A program made the translations under genes and the position numbers. A model generated the notes under the pieces. That model did not search any database and was not told the DNA's origin. It saw only the letters and a list, made by a program, of their open reading frames with translations. Below, piece by piece: positions 48,714 to 59,940 of a stretch of 64,000 nt of DNA (positions are counted from its first letter, which is position 1; the number at the start of each line of letters is the position of its first letter). The DNA comes from Cherax quadricarinatus. Taxonomy: Eukaryota > Arthropoda > Malacostraca > Decapoda > Parastacidae. The stretch spans positions 4,584,471-4,648,470 of the forward strand of contig NC_091369.1 of the NCBI RefSeq assembly GCF_038502225.1, in the 5' to 3' direction.

Positions 48714-48961
48714 AGTTGTGTTGTTCCCTCAACATTTTCTCCTCTCTCCACCTCTAATAACATCACGTATAAATGATCACAAATAACAACGGCTCGGGTT
48801 CGAATCAGTTCTACGATTCGTTCGCAGCTGTATTATCGCGACTACAGGTTATCAAGTGTTATCCACTCCTGCGTTATCCACTTCTACGTTATCCACACAT
48901 TATCCACACCCATATGAGGATAATGAAATTTATTCCGCCTACTCAATGAAATGGTGAAATG

Positions 48962-49036
48962 CCATCAGTTTAAAATCAAAGGCATTTCACCATTGAGAAG
49001 GCCATTGGTGAAATGCCTTTGATTTTAAACTGATGG
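48962..49036. repeat. 31-bp perfect inverted repeat at LINE 5' end
   Basis: 48962-48992 and 49006-49036 are exact reverse complements separated by 13 nt. The right arm overlaps the first codon (ATG 49033) of the CR1 frame. It could be a 5'-inversion scar of retrotransposition or a native foldback leader. Confidence 0.9.
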
Positions 49037-52000
49037 AAGATAGAGGTATGGGTGTGTGTGGGAAACAAGCAGGTTGCAACACTTGGGTTGGAAACAGTAA
49101 ATGTATAAAAGGCATTCAGCATGAAGTTATAAATAAAGACAATAAATCAGGTCAGCAAACAAAGGGGGACAGCAAAGGGCAGCAAGGGACTAGCTCCCTT
49201 AAGGTTTACTATACTAATAGCAGGAGTGTAAGAAATAAGATAGATGAGCTAAGATTAATTGCAAGTGCAGGAAACATTGATATTATTGCTATAACAGAGA
49301 CCTGGCTCAATCTGAAAGATAGAGAGATGCCCTCTGAATGTCACATACAAGGCTATAAATTATTCCACACTGACAGGGTCAACAGGAAAGGTGGTGGAGT
49401 AGCGATGTAGGTCAGAGACAATTTAAATTGTTGTGTTAGACAAGATATTAAATTAGAAGCATCACCCACTGAATCTGTTTGGTTACAGCTTCTCGAGGGC
49501 CGAGAAAAACTAATTTTGGGTGTGATTTACAGGGCCCCAAATCTTGATAGGGAGTGCAGTAAACTTCTATGGGACGAAATTCGTAAGGCATCTACATACG
49601 AAAATGTTGTGCTAATGGGAGATTTCAACTATAGACAGATTGACTGGAGCAATTTGACAGGAAATTTAGAGTCAGGTGACTTTCTTGATACGATCCAGGA
49701 TTGTTTTTTAAAACAGTTTGTGACAGAGCCAACTAGGGGAAATAACCTCCTTGACTTGGTTCTTGCCAGTAGGGAAACACTAATTAATAATCTTGAGGTT
49801 AATGATGAGCTTGGGGAAAGTGATCACAAATCACTCAGTTTTAATATATCATGGAATTCCCCTAATAATGGCAATCAAGTCTCCGTCCCTGACTTTCGCT
49901 TGGCTGATTTCATAGGACTGAAAAATTACTTAGGTGGGCTGAACTGGAATGACCTGACTAAGGGTCAGGTAGGTGGTGATGGTTGCCGATATGATGCTTT
50001 CCAGGGCATAGTTCTAGCTGCTCAGTCAAATTATGTTCCAAATAGGGAAATCAGATCAAACAAAAATGATCCTAAATGGATGAACAATAGATTAAAATAT
50101 CTGATTGGTCAAAAGAGAGGCATATATAGGCAAATCAAAAGAGGAGAGGGGCAATTGAGAAATCGATATATTCAGTTAAAGAGAGAAATAAAAAAGGGAA
50201 TTAGAAAAGCAAAAAGAGATTATGAGGTTAAAGTTGCAAGAGAATCGAAGACTAACCCAAAAGGATTCTTTCAGGTATACAGGAGTAAGATCAGGGACAA
50301 GATAGGCCCACTCAAAAGTTCCTCGGGTCAGCTCACTGACAGTGATAAGGAAATGTGTAGAATATTTAACACATACTTCCTCTCAGTTTTTACACAGGAG
50401 GATACCAGCGATATTCCAGTAATGATAAATTATGTAGAACAGGACGATAATAAACTGTGCACTATTAGGGTCACAAGTGACATGGTCCTTAGGCAAATAG
50501 ATAAATTAAAACCTAACAAATCCCCAGGCCCTGATGAACTGTATGCAAGGGTTCTAAAGGAATGTAAAGAGGAGCTTAGCACACCTTTGGCTAATCTTTT
50601 CAACATATCACTACAAACTGGCATGGTGCCAGATAAGTGGAAAATGGCAAATGTGATACCTATTTTCAAAACAGGTGACAGGTCCTTAGCTTCGAACTAT
50701 AGACCAATAAGCCTAACCTCCATAGTGGGAAAATTTATGGAATCAATAATTGCCGAGGCAGTTCGTAGCCACCTTGAAAAGCATAAATTAATCAACGAAT
50801 CTCAGCATGGTTTTACAAAGGGGCGTTCCTGCCTTACGAATTTATTAACTTTTTTCACTAAGGTATTTGAGGAGGTAGATCATGGTAATGAATATGATAT
50901 TGTGTATATGGACTTCAGTAAGGCTTTTGACAGGGTCCCACATCAGAGACTATTGAGGAAAATTAAAGCACATGGAATAGGAGGAGAAATTTTTTCCTGG
51001 ATAGAGGCATGGTTGACAAATAGGCAGCAGAGAGTCTGCATAAATGGGGAGAAATCAGAGTGGGGAAGCGTCACGAGCGGTGTTCCACAGGGGTCAGTGT
51101 TGGGCCCCCTGCTGTTCACAATCTACATAAACGACATAGATGAGGGCATAAAGAGCGACATCGGCAAGTTTGCCGATGACACCAAAATAGGCCGTCGAAT
51201 TCATTCTGACGAGGACATTCGAGCACTCCAGGAAGATTTGAATAGACTGATGCAGTGGTCGGAGAAGTGGCAGATGCAGTTTAATATAGACAAATGCAAA
51301 GTTCTAAATGTTGGACAGGACAATAACCATGCCACATATAAACTAAATAATGTAGATCTTAATATTACGGATTGCGAAAAAGATTTAGGAGTTCTGGTTA
51401 GCAGTAATCTGAAACCAAGACAACAGTGCATAAGTGTTCGCAATAAAGCTAATAGAATCCTTGGCTTCATATCAAGAAGCATAAATAATAGGAGTCCTCA
51501 GGTTGTTCTTCAACTCTATACATCCTTGGTTAGGCCTCATTTAGATTATGCTGCACAGTTTTGGTCACCTTATTACAGAATGGATATAAATTCTCTGGAA
51601 AATGTACAAAGGAGGATGACAAAGTTGATCCCATGTATCAGAAACCTTCCCTATGAGGATAGACTAAGGGCCCTGAAACTGCACTCTCTAGAAAGACGTA
51701 GAATTAGGGGGGATATGATTGAGGTGTATAAATGGAAGACAGGAATAAATAAAGGGGATGTAAATAGTGTGCTGAAAATATCTAGCCTAGACAGGACTCG
51801 CAGCGATGGTTTTAAGTTGGAAAAATTCAGATTCAGGAAGGATATAGGAAAGTACTGGTTTGGTAATAGAGTTGTGGATGAGTGGAACAAACTCCCGAGT
51901 ACAGTGATAGAGGCCAGAACGTTGTGTAGCTTTAAAAATAGGTTGGATAAATACATGAGTGGATGTGGGTGGGTGTGAGTTGGACCTGATAGCTTGTGCT

Positions 52001-52154
52001 ACCAGGTCGGTTGCCGTGTTCCTCCCTTTAGTCAATGTGACCTGACCTGACTAGGTTGGGTGCATTGGCTTAAGCCGGTAGGAGACTTGGACCTGCCTCG
52101 CATGGGCCAGTAGGCCTTCTGCAGTGTTCCTTCGTTCTTATGTTCTTCTTATGT
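49006..52154 (+). mobile_element. CR1-clade non-LTR retrotransposon, nearly intact ORF2
   Basis: The element comprises the endonuclease-RT frame (49033-51978), a 3' UTR of about 175 bp, and a 3' terminus with short repeats (ttcgttcttatgttcttcttatg region, 52132-52154). Terminal 8-bp-type repeats of this kind are a CR1 hallmark. No ORF1 is recognisable upstream, so the copy is probably 5'-truncated. It lies between the 21-bp and 16-bp satellites. Confidence 0.9.
49033..51978 (+). pseudogene. CR1 ORF2: AP-type endonuclease plus reverse transcriptase, one stop
   Basis: One continuous 982-codon frame broken only by TAG at codon 126 (49408-49410), inside GGGVAM*VRDNL where relatives have Tyr after GGGVAL. 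The endonuclease shows YTNSRS (Asn 62), ITETWL (Glu 89), YRAPN, GDFN (196-199) and SDH (263-265). The RT follows with NKSPGPDEL, NYRPISLTS, YMDFSKAFDRVPH, SGVPQGSVLGP and FADD (713-716). The C-terminal part has LVRPHLDYAAQFWSPYY, NVQRRMTKLI, LERRRIRGDMIEVYKW and DEWNKLPSTVIEA, which place it in the CR1 clade. All visible catalytic residues are intact. It would act by target-primed reverse transcription of its own RNA. A single substitution inactivates it, suggesting recent insertion. Confidence 0.9.
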
Positions 52155-52860
52155 ACAGGAAGGTTCCTTAATGCTGGCGACTGGCTCTTGATCCAATAAT
52201 TCTGAGCTATCCTCACCTACTCTCGGACTAAACCTGATTACCTCCCACTTTTACCATCACATACCCCTTCCCACAGTCACACCCTTAAGGGTTTACCGCC
52301 TCTCCATGAATAAAAAAAAATCGATTTATGTCGCTGGTTATTATTACCATCCTCTAGTCTTTAATTTTTTTTTAATTCGCACGCTTACTGTTGAAGATGG
52401 AGGAGAGTCTGCTTTATCACCTCCACCCTTTCTGGTGGGCGGGGTGGGTGGTGGGCGGGGTGGGTGGTGGGTCAGGTGTTGTCATCGCAGACAATGGCAC
52501 AAGTGTCGGTGGGTCGTGAAGAAGGCTTATTGAAGATCTATGGATTTTCTTCAGGTTTTCCTTTCTTTTTTTTTTTTTACAGAAGAGAGCGTGAGGGAGA
52601 ATGTTGGAGTGGAAGAGAGTGAGGGAGAGGGAGAATGTTGGCGTGGAAGAGAGTGAGGGAGAGGGAGAATGTTGGCGTGAAAGAGTGAGGAAGAATAGTG
52701 TACTCCTTGGAAAGCAAGCGAGAAAGATACATGATAATACACACCTGGAAAATCCTAGAGGGACTAGTCCCAAATCTGCACACGAAAATCACTCCTTACG
52801 AAAGCTAAAGCCTCGGCAGGTGATGCAGCACCCCCCCCCCCAGTGAAAAACAGAGACAGA
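52155..52860. other. Unique spacer with short repeats
   Basis: Contains a ggtgggtggtgggcggg repeat (52435-52470), T12, and three copies of gagggagagggagaatgttgg (52590-52680). No gene. Confidence 0.45.
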
Positions 52861-54258
52861 CAAGGTGTCAGAGAGACAAGGTGTCAGAGAGACAAGGTGT
52901 CAGAGAGACAAGGTGTCAGAGAGACAAGGTGTCAGAGAGACAAGGTGTCAGAGAGACAAGGTGTCAGAGAGACAAAGTGTCAGAGAGACAAGGTGTCAGA
53001 GAGACAAGGTGTCAGAGAGACAAGGTGTTAGAGAGACAAGGTTCAGAGAGACAAGGTGTCAGAGAGACAAGGTGTCAGAGAGACAAGGTGTCAGACACAA
53101 GGTGTCAGAGAGACAAGGTGTCAGAGAGACAAAGTGTCAGAGAGACAAGGTGTCAGAGAGACAAGGTTCAGAGAGACAAGGTGTCAGAGAGACAAGGTGT
53201 CAGAGAGACAAGGTGTCAGAGAGACAAGGTGTCAGAGAGACAAGGTGTCAGAGAGACAAGGTTCAGAGAGACAAGGTGTCAGAGAGACAAGGTGTCAGAG
53301 AGACAAGGTGTCAGACACAAGATGTCAGAGAGACAAGGTGTCAGAGAGACAAAGTGTCAGAGAGACAAGGTGTCAGAGAGACAAGGTGTCAGAGAGACAA
53401 GGTGTCAGAGAGACAAGGTGTCAGAGAGACAAGGTGTCAGAGAGACAAGGTGTCAGAGAGACAAGGTTCAGAGAGACAAGGTGTCAGAGAGACAAGGTGT
53501 CAGAGAGACAAGGTGTCAGACACAAAGTGTCAGAGAGACAAGGTGTCAGAGAGACAAAGTGTCAGAGAGACAAGGTGTCAGAGAGACAAGGTTCAGAGAG
53601 ACAAGGTGTCAGAGAGACAAGGTGTCAGAGAGACAAGGTGTCAGAGAGACAAAGTGTCAGAGAGACAAGGTGTCAGAGAGACAAGGTGTCAGAGAGACAA
53701 GGTGTCAGAGAGACAAGGTTCAGAGAGACAAGGTGTCAGAGAGACAAGGTGTCAGAGAGACAAGGTGTCAGACACAAAGTGTCAGAGAGACAAGGTGTCA
53801 GAGAGACAAAGTGTCAGAGAGACAAGGTGTCAGAGAGACAAGGTTCAGAGAGACAAGGTGTCAGAGAGACAAGGTGTCAGAGAGACAAGGTGTCAGAGAG
53901 ACAAAGTGTCAGAGAGACAAGGTGTCAGAGAGACAAGGTGTCAGAGAGACAAGGTGTCAGAGAGACAAGGTTCAGAGAGACAAGGTGTCAGAGAGACAAG
54001 GTGTCAGAGAGACAAGGTGTCAGACACAAGGTGTCAGAGAGACAAGGTGTCAGAGAGACAAAGTGTCAGAGAGACAAGGTGTCAGAGAGACAAGGTTCAG
54101 AGAGACAAGGTGTCAGAGAGACAAGGTGTCAGAGAGACAAGGTGTCAGAGAGACAAAGTGTCAGAGAGACAAGGTGTCAGAGAGACAAGGTGTCAGAGAG
54201 ACAAGGTGTCAGAGAGACAAGGTGTCAGAGAGACAAGGTGTCAGAGAGACAAGGTGTG
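52861..54258. repeat. 16-bp satellite (acaaggtgtcagagag)
   Basis: About 88 units. Two shortened variants (ggttcag and gtcagacacaa) mark a higher-order structure: tcagacacaa recurs at 53091, 53311, 53516, 53768 and 54020, the last three exactly 252 bp apart. Open frames on the + strand come from the repeat. Confidence 0.95.
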
Positions 54259-55030
54259 AGGAAGATTACACTAGAGGGCACTTGTAGACTTGCTACTTAG
54301 CTTCAGTAGGTGACATTGGCTTCGATCACTGGTGTATCAAGGATCATCCAGCAGTCACGACCTGACACTTGAATAGTGGGGGAGGAAGGTGATGTGGAGG
54401 GAGGGGGGAAAAATGATGGGGTGGGGGGTGAAGTGTGGTGGGGTAGATGACACACTGCTGGGAGCAGAACGTGCAACTTAACACACTCAAGAGGCCCAGG
54501 AGTTGCACCTCAACAGGAGACCCAGGAGACAGTTATTTCTCGAAAATCAAAGCTTAACACCTCTTTTAACTATTAAATATGTCAAATTTTCTCCTACCAA
54601 ACCTTAAACTATTCTGTAATTTCTCTTACTTTTAAAGCATTAATATTACAAGTTTGAAGCCTTTCGGTGAAGGCATTCCCAAGCTATTAAGTATAAAGGA
54701 TATCACATTTTTTAAATAAAATTAACAATTTAACATTTATTTAGTCCAGCAATAATCCTAAGCTTCTCCTAAGTAAGACACGGCAGCATTAAAAGTTTGA
54801 AGCCTATCAAAACCTGCATTCTCGAGTTATCGCAATGAAACCAGAGGGCTATTTCCTGGCCTCTCTATCACATATTCCACTTCTGCTGTTTGACCTTTTT
54901 AGTTTAGCGCTTTCCCGTGAATATAATTAGTGAAGAGGAAACGAATTCAGTGGAGTTCTTGACCTGTACAACTCTTCGCCCGATGATGGCAGAAACGTCG
55001 CACAAATAAAAACGTCTCTAATAATAAGCT
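54259..55030. other. Unique sequence
   Basis: No gene recognised. Two blocks resemble each other (taagtataaaggata..., tttgaagcct at 54652 and 54801). Near 54970 there is gatgatggcagaaacgtcgc, weakly reminiscent of the hammerhead-bearing repeats. Confidence 0.4.
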
Positions 55031-55049
55031 CGTTTCTACAAGTACATGT

Positions 55050-55262
55050 ACATAAAATGCGGAGCATTTCGGGCAAATTAGTTTTGTCCCCAGGATGCGA
55101 CCCACACCAGTCCACTAACACCCAGGTACCTATTTTACTGCTAGGTGAACATGGATAGCAGGTGTCTTAAGGAAACACGTCCTAATGTTACCACCAGAAC
55201 ATGGGATCAAACACCGGTCCTCGGTGTGTGAGCTAAGTGCGCTACCAACCCAGCTACGGGAC
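55050..55262 (-). mobile_element. tRNA-derived SINE (family S, tail 2)
   Basis: On the minus strand: box A-like TAGCTGGGTTGGTAGCG, box B-like GTGTTTGATCCC, body CCTTAAGACACCTGCT, GTTCACCTAGCAGTAAAAT, TGGTGTGGGTCGCATCCTGG, and tail GACAAAACTAATTTGCCCGA. Same family and tail as 62400-62607. Confidence 0.8.
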
Positions 55263-56270
55263 ACCATTACTAGATTTGCATTTTCTTCACCTACTGTCAA
55301 CACGGCAGTTATAATTGTCTAGGCTTCGCCAGTTCTTCAGTGGAACACTTTCCCTTCGCCAGGCAGTTCGTAAATGAATGTGTGGGTGGCGAGGGACAAG
55401 TGGCGAGAACGGAAGAGGAAGAAAAAGCTTTTACAATAGAAAGCTTCCGCTTTAAGCTGTAAAAATCTATAGTTTAAGTGTGAAGGAGTCCACTTAGTTG
55501 GCTGTCATGGGGAGAGAGAGAGAGAGAGAGACGAGGCTGCGTCAGGCGGACCTTAAGCACTCGTCTCACACATCTTCGTTCAGTGTGCAGATTCGGGAGG
55601 ACGATTTCACACGTTCGGTAGGGATGGGTGTGCGGCCCTGACACCACCCCTAGAGGGGGCGTTTAAAACCTCTGGAAGGAGGAGGGGGCTTCAACCCCTA
55701 CCCACTACCTGAGGAAGGTTTCACTCTGGATCTCCGGGGGTAGAGAGCGCTCTGGCCCCGTTGAGAGTGCATTGGTCTTGTTGGGGAGGTACACTCTGCC
55801 CCCTTGGGGAGGGGGATGTTCCAGCCTCCCCCAGGGGGTGGGGAGTAGTCGCTTGCCCCGGGGGAACGTTGAAGTCACGGTCTTCACCGGCCACGTGCCA
55901 AAACGGAACTCAAAATGCAGCGGTAATTAGCCACCTCAGGAACACCTGAGGCGTAAGGTTTTGTGGCTAACTAATTAGCTAGGTGAGTGGTGGTGGTGGT
56001 GTTTGAGGTGATGGTGGTGGTAGTGGTAGTGGTGATGGTGGTGGCGGTGGATTTGATGGTGGTAGTGATAGTGGTGTTAGTAGTAATGTGCAGTAAAGCA
56101 CAGACGTCCTACAAGTTACTGCTACGTATGACTGGTGACTTAGGGACCGCCAGCAGCGCCATCTCTTGAGGTAAGTTTCAACTGTTCCAGGCACCGCAGG
56201 GGTAACTCCTGGTTCCTCCACTTTTTCTCAGAGTTTCGCTCCTACTCTTCCACTCCCTTTCCATCAGTGT
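55263..56270. other. Unique sequence, GC-rich centre
   Basis: GC-rich at 55620-55880, with C-rich runs. GT triplet repeats at 55985-56090. No confident exon. Confidence 0.4.
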
Positions 56271-56323
56271 CGGCAAGGAGAACGCAAGTACAGCTCCCAC
56301 AGCCGCCACATCAAGCGCATGTA
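56271..56323 (+). CDS. Candidate 53-nt microexon
   Basis: A good pyrimidine tract and acceptor (ctttccatcag, ends 56270) precede 53 nt of GC3-rich sequence, then the donor at|gtaagc (56324). One frame reads CRQGERKYSSHSRHIKRM, reminiscent of part of a C2H2 zinc finger; another reads VGKENASTAPTAATSS. It is isolated, and I recognise no family. Coordinates follow the splice signals alone. Confidence 0.25.
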
Positions 56324-56564
56324 AGCATTCCTGTTTGCCCTGGGTTAATTACGACACTAGGAATTGCCGTAATATCCCTGGATAAGCACTAATCACAGTA
56401 GTTATGGTTCTTAATGTTATTCATTTCGCCAGTAATAAGTTTTTTTTTTATCATTAATCTTTATTTCTCTGGCCTTGTCAGTCTAGAAGGCGAGGGGTAC
56501 ATGAGTACTTAATTCCGACCTAACCACGGGAGATGGTACCGTAGAAGTTACGAGAGGTGTACCA

Positions 56565-56760
56565 TAGAATTTACTTGACATCAACGCACCAGTGGTGTAC
56601 CTGACATCAACGCACCAGTGGTGTACCTGACATCAACGCACCAGTGGTGTACCTGACATCAACGCACCAGTGGTGTACCTGACATCAACGCACCAGTGCT
56701 GTATCTGACATCAACACACCAGTGGTGTACTGATATCACACCAGTGGTGCATCTGGTCAA
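56565..56760. repeat. 26-bp repeat (gacatcaacgcaccagtggt)
   Basis: Six to seven copies of a 26-bp unit, the last two degenerate. Confidence 0.9.
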
Positions 56761-57535
56761 CCACCTCTCAGCTGTCAACTGGATTTCCGCCAGGAGCCGA
56801 ACACTGCATTTGAGAGATTATCAACTCATCCCGAGGGCTATTTCGGCCTATGAATCATGTGTAGGCCTACGGAGAAGCTAGCTGCGAGGATTTACTACTG
56901 CACTGTCTAATCTCTAACTTCAAATAACATACTGGAACTTAAATTTAATGAAAGATCGAAATACCGCTCTTTCAACTTCAGATTTGCCCAAAGAGTTATC
57001 GCTTGATAGACTAATTGTGTTGAGCCTATTGACTGTCCGAGGGTCGTTCAAGGTGTTTGTAACCTGTACAAAACCAGTTAAGGACTTGTATACCTGCTAT
57101 GACACTATCGGCATTGTATATATGTAGTTTGTGTGTATATACTAAGATATACACCCCTCCTGTGTATATGCATTCTCACTGTATTAGGTAGGTATTAGGT
57201 TTGTCAGGGAATTGGAAAAGTGTTTCCTGACGCGGGTTTTATTCATATGACGACCCACAGCTGGGGCTTCTAATCATCTGACCGAGACCTTCCGCTGGCT
57301 TACCCCTCCACCCCGTTTGTATCATAATTATGATTATAATTATTAGTATTTAATGTTGAGATGTTCCTGGATGTGTATGTGTAGTGGGGGATTGTGGTGA
57401 TTGTTTTTTTGATTGTGGTGATTGTATATTCGATTGTGGTGATAGTCTACTTGATTGTACATTTGATTGTGGTAATTGTATTTTTGATTGTGGTGATTGT
57501 ATATTTGTGATAATATATTGTGGTGATTTGTACTG
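56761..57535. other. Unique sequence
   Basis: Nothing recognised until GATTGTGGTGATTGTAT-like degenerate repeats begin near 57390. Confidence 0.4.
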
Positions 57536-57975
57536 TTGATTGTGATTGCACCGTTAATTGTAGTGGCTACAGTGTTGATTGTGATTGCACCGTTGATTGT
57601 AGTGGCTACAGTGTTCATTGTGATTGCACCGTTGATTGTAGTGGCTACAGTGTTGATTGTGATTGCACCGTTGATTGTAGTGGCTACAGTGTTCATTGTG
57701 ATTGCACCGTTGATTGTAGTGGCTACAGTGTTGATTGTGATTGCACCGTTGATTGTAGTGGCTACAGTGTTGATTGTGATTGTAGCCACTACAATCAACG
57801 GTGCAATCACAATCAACACTGTAGCCACTACAATCAACGGTGCAGTGTTGATTGTGATTGCACCGTTGATTGTAGTGGCTACAGTGTTGATTGTGATTGC
57901 ACCGTTGATTGTAGTGGCTACAGTGTTCATTGTGATTGCACCGTTGATTGTAGTGGCTACAGTGTTGATTGTAGT
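57536..57975. repeat. 39-bp minisatellite with an inverted block
   Basis: About 11 copies of a 39-bp unit (gattgtgattgcaccgttga + ttgtagtggctacagtgtt). Between 57782 and 57844 about 1.6 units are inverted relative to the rest, so the array reads head-to-head then tail-to-tail. Confidence 0.95.
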
Positions 57976-58084
57976 GTTTGCAACAACCATGAGAGCGGAG
58001 ATGGTAGCGGTGGCAGCTTTCTTAGCGTTTATTCTGCCAATGTTTATATTGTTGATTGTAAATGTGTTTATATGCTGCTGTTGC

Positions 58085-58265
58085 GATAGTTGTAGTGGTA
58101 GAAGCTGTGGTGATGGTGGTAGCTCTGGTGGTAGACAGGGTGATAGTGGTAGACACGGTGGTGGTGGTTATTGTGATGGTGGTGGTGGTTGTGGTGGTGG
58201 TGATGGTGGTGGTTGTGGTGGTGGCCAGTAGTGGTACTGATGGTAGTGGTGGTGCTCAGTAGTGG
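58085..58265. repeat. GGT/GAT triplet-rich tract
   Basis: Imperfect GGT, GAT and AGT trinucleotides. Confidence 0.75.
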
Positions 58266-58297
58266 TGGTGCTTAGTCATCAGGGGAGAGTGACCACA

Positions 58298-58575
58298 GTG
58301 TGGATGAGGGGTTGTGGAGTGTGGATGAGGGGTTGTGGAGTGTGGATGAGGGGTTGTGGAGTGTGGATGAGGGGTTGTGGAGTGTGGATGAGGGGTTGTG
58401 GAGTGTGGATGAGGGGTTGTGGAGTGTGGATGAGGGGTTGTGGAGTGTGGATGAGGGGTTGTGGAGTGTGGATGAGGGGTTGTGGAGTGTGGATGAGGGG
58501 TTGTGGAGTGTGGATGAGGGGTTGTGGAGTGTGGATGAAGGGTTGTGGGGTGTGGATGAGGGGTTTTGGGGTATT
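58298..58575. repeat. 21-bp minisatellite (gtgtggatgaggggttgtgga)
   Basis: Thirteen copies of a 21-bp unit. Confidence 0.95.
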
Positions 58576-59392
58576 GAAGAGGAGCTAGAAGGGGAGGGGG
58601 TGTAGAGGAGGGGTTAGAAAGGGAGGGGGTGTAGAGGAGAGGCTAGAAAGGGAGGGGGTGTAGAGGAGGGGTTAGAAAGGGAGGGGGTGTAGAGGAGGGG
58701 TTAGAAAGGGAGGGGGTGTAGAGGAGGGGTTAGAAAGGGAGGGGGTGTAGAGGAGGGGCTAGAAAGGGAGGGGGTGTAGAGGAGGGGCTAAAAAGGGAGG
58801 GGGTGTAGAGGAGCGGTTAGAAAGGGAGGGGGTGTAGAGGAGGGGTTAGAACGGGCGGGGGTGTAGAGGAGGGGCTAGAAAGGGAGGGGGTGTAGAGGAG
58901 GGGCTAGAAAGGGAGGGGGTGTAGAGGAGGGGCTAGAAAGGGAGGGGGTGTAGAGGAGGGGCTAGAAAGGGAGGGGGTGTAGAGGAGGGGCTAGAAAGGG
59001 AGGGGGTGTAGAGGAGGGGCTAGAAAGGGAGGGGGTGTAGAGGAGGGGTTAGAAAGGGAGGGGGTGTAGAGGAGGGGTTAGAAAGGGAGGGGGTGTAGAG
59101 GAGGGGCTAGAAAGGGAGGGGGTGTAGAGGAGGGGCTAGAAAGGGAGGAGGTGTAGAGGAGGGGCTAGAAAGGGAGGGGGTGTAGAGGAGGGGCTAGAAA
59201 GGGAGGGGGTGTAGAGGAGGGGCTAGAAAGGGAGGGGGTGTAGAGGAGGGGCTAGAAAGGGAGGGGGTGTAGAGGAGGGGCTAGAAAGGGAGGGGGTGTA
59301 GAGGAGGGGCTAGAAAGGGAGGGGGTGTAGAGGAGGGGTTAGAAAGGGAGGGGGTGTAGAGGAGGGGCTAGAAAGGGAGGGGGTGAGGTTGG
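58576..59392. repeat. 29-bp purine-rich minisatellite
   Basis: About 28 copies of a 29-bp unit (ggggctagaaagggaggggg + tgtagagga). gggctag and gggttag variants are grouped in blocks. Strongly G-rich on the + strand. Confidence 0.95.
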
Positions 59393-59852
59393 TGTATTTA
59401 GAAACTGGATGATGTGTAGAGAAACGAACCGGTAGGAGACTGGATGAGAAATCTAAAAAAAAATACTGGATATCCCCCCCCCCCGGTGTTGGCATCACCC
59501 CTCTCACCCATCATTTAAATTCCTGGGGGAAGTGCTAAAACCGCAAGGGTTGTGCAGTCCGTCGGTAATTCCCTACATGGAAATTAGTCCAATTACCAAC
59601 GTGTTTTAAACGTAATTAGCCTTAATTATGCCATTAACAATTTCCTGATTTTTCCCCTTCAAACCAAAATTTTTTAGCAATTTTTGGTAATGGGCAATTT
59701 TTCTTTTTTTTTAAGTAGAGAGAAAAAAATCTGTAAAAGGAATATTAAGATAAAGACGAAAGAAATTTTAATGTTTGGAAAGAGACCACATTTTTTTTTT
59801 AGTATTTAATATATAATATATATAAATATATTTTTTTTTATAGTATTATTTA

Positions 59853-59860
<8 letters not shown>
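59393..59860. other. AT-rich unique sequence
   Basis: Starts with the dispersed motif gggggaagtgctaaaaccgc (59525), then AT-rich sequence. No gene. Confidence 0.4.
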
Positions 59861-59921
<61 letters not shown>

Positions 59922-59940
59922 TTTATTTATTTATTTATTG
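59861..59940. repeat. (AT)n and (TTTA)n microsatellite
   Basis: About 25 AT dinucleotides followed by TTTA repeats. Confidence 0.9.

Noticed and set aside
54955..55000. Hammerhead-like motif around gatgatggcagaaacgtcgc
   Set aside because: GAAACGTC is present, but stem II would be about one base pair and stem I only two. Too weak to call.
56090..56170. Exon ending at ctcttgag|gtaagt
   Set aside because: All three frames meet a stop before the donor when read from the nearest acceptor, so no internal coding exon fits.
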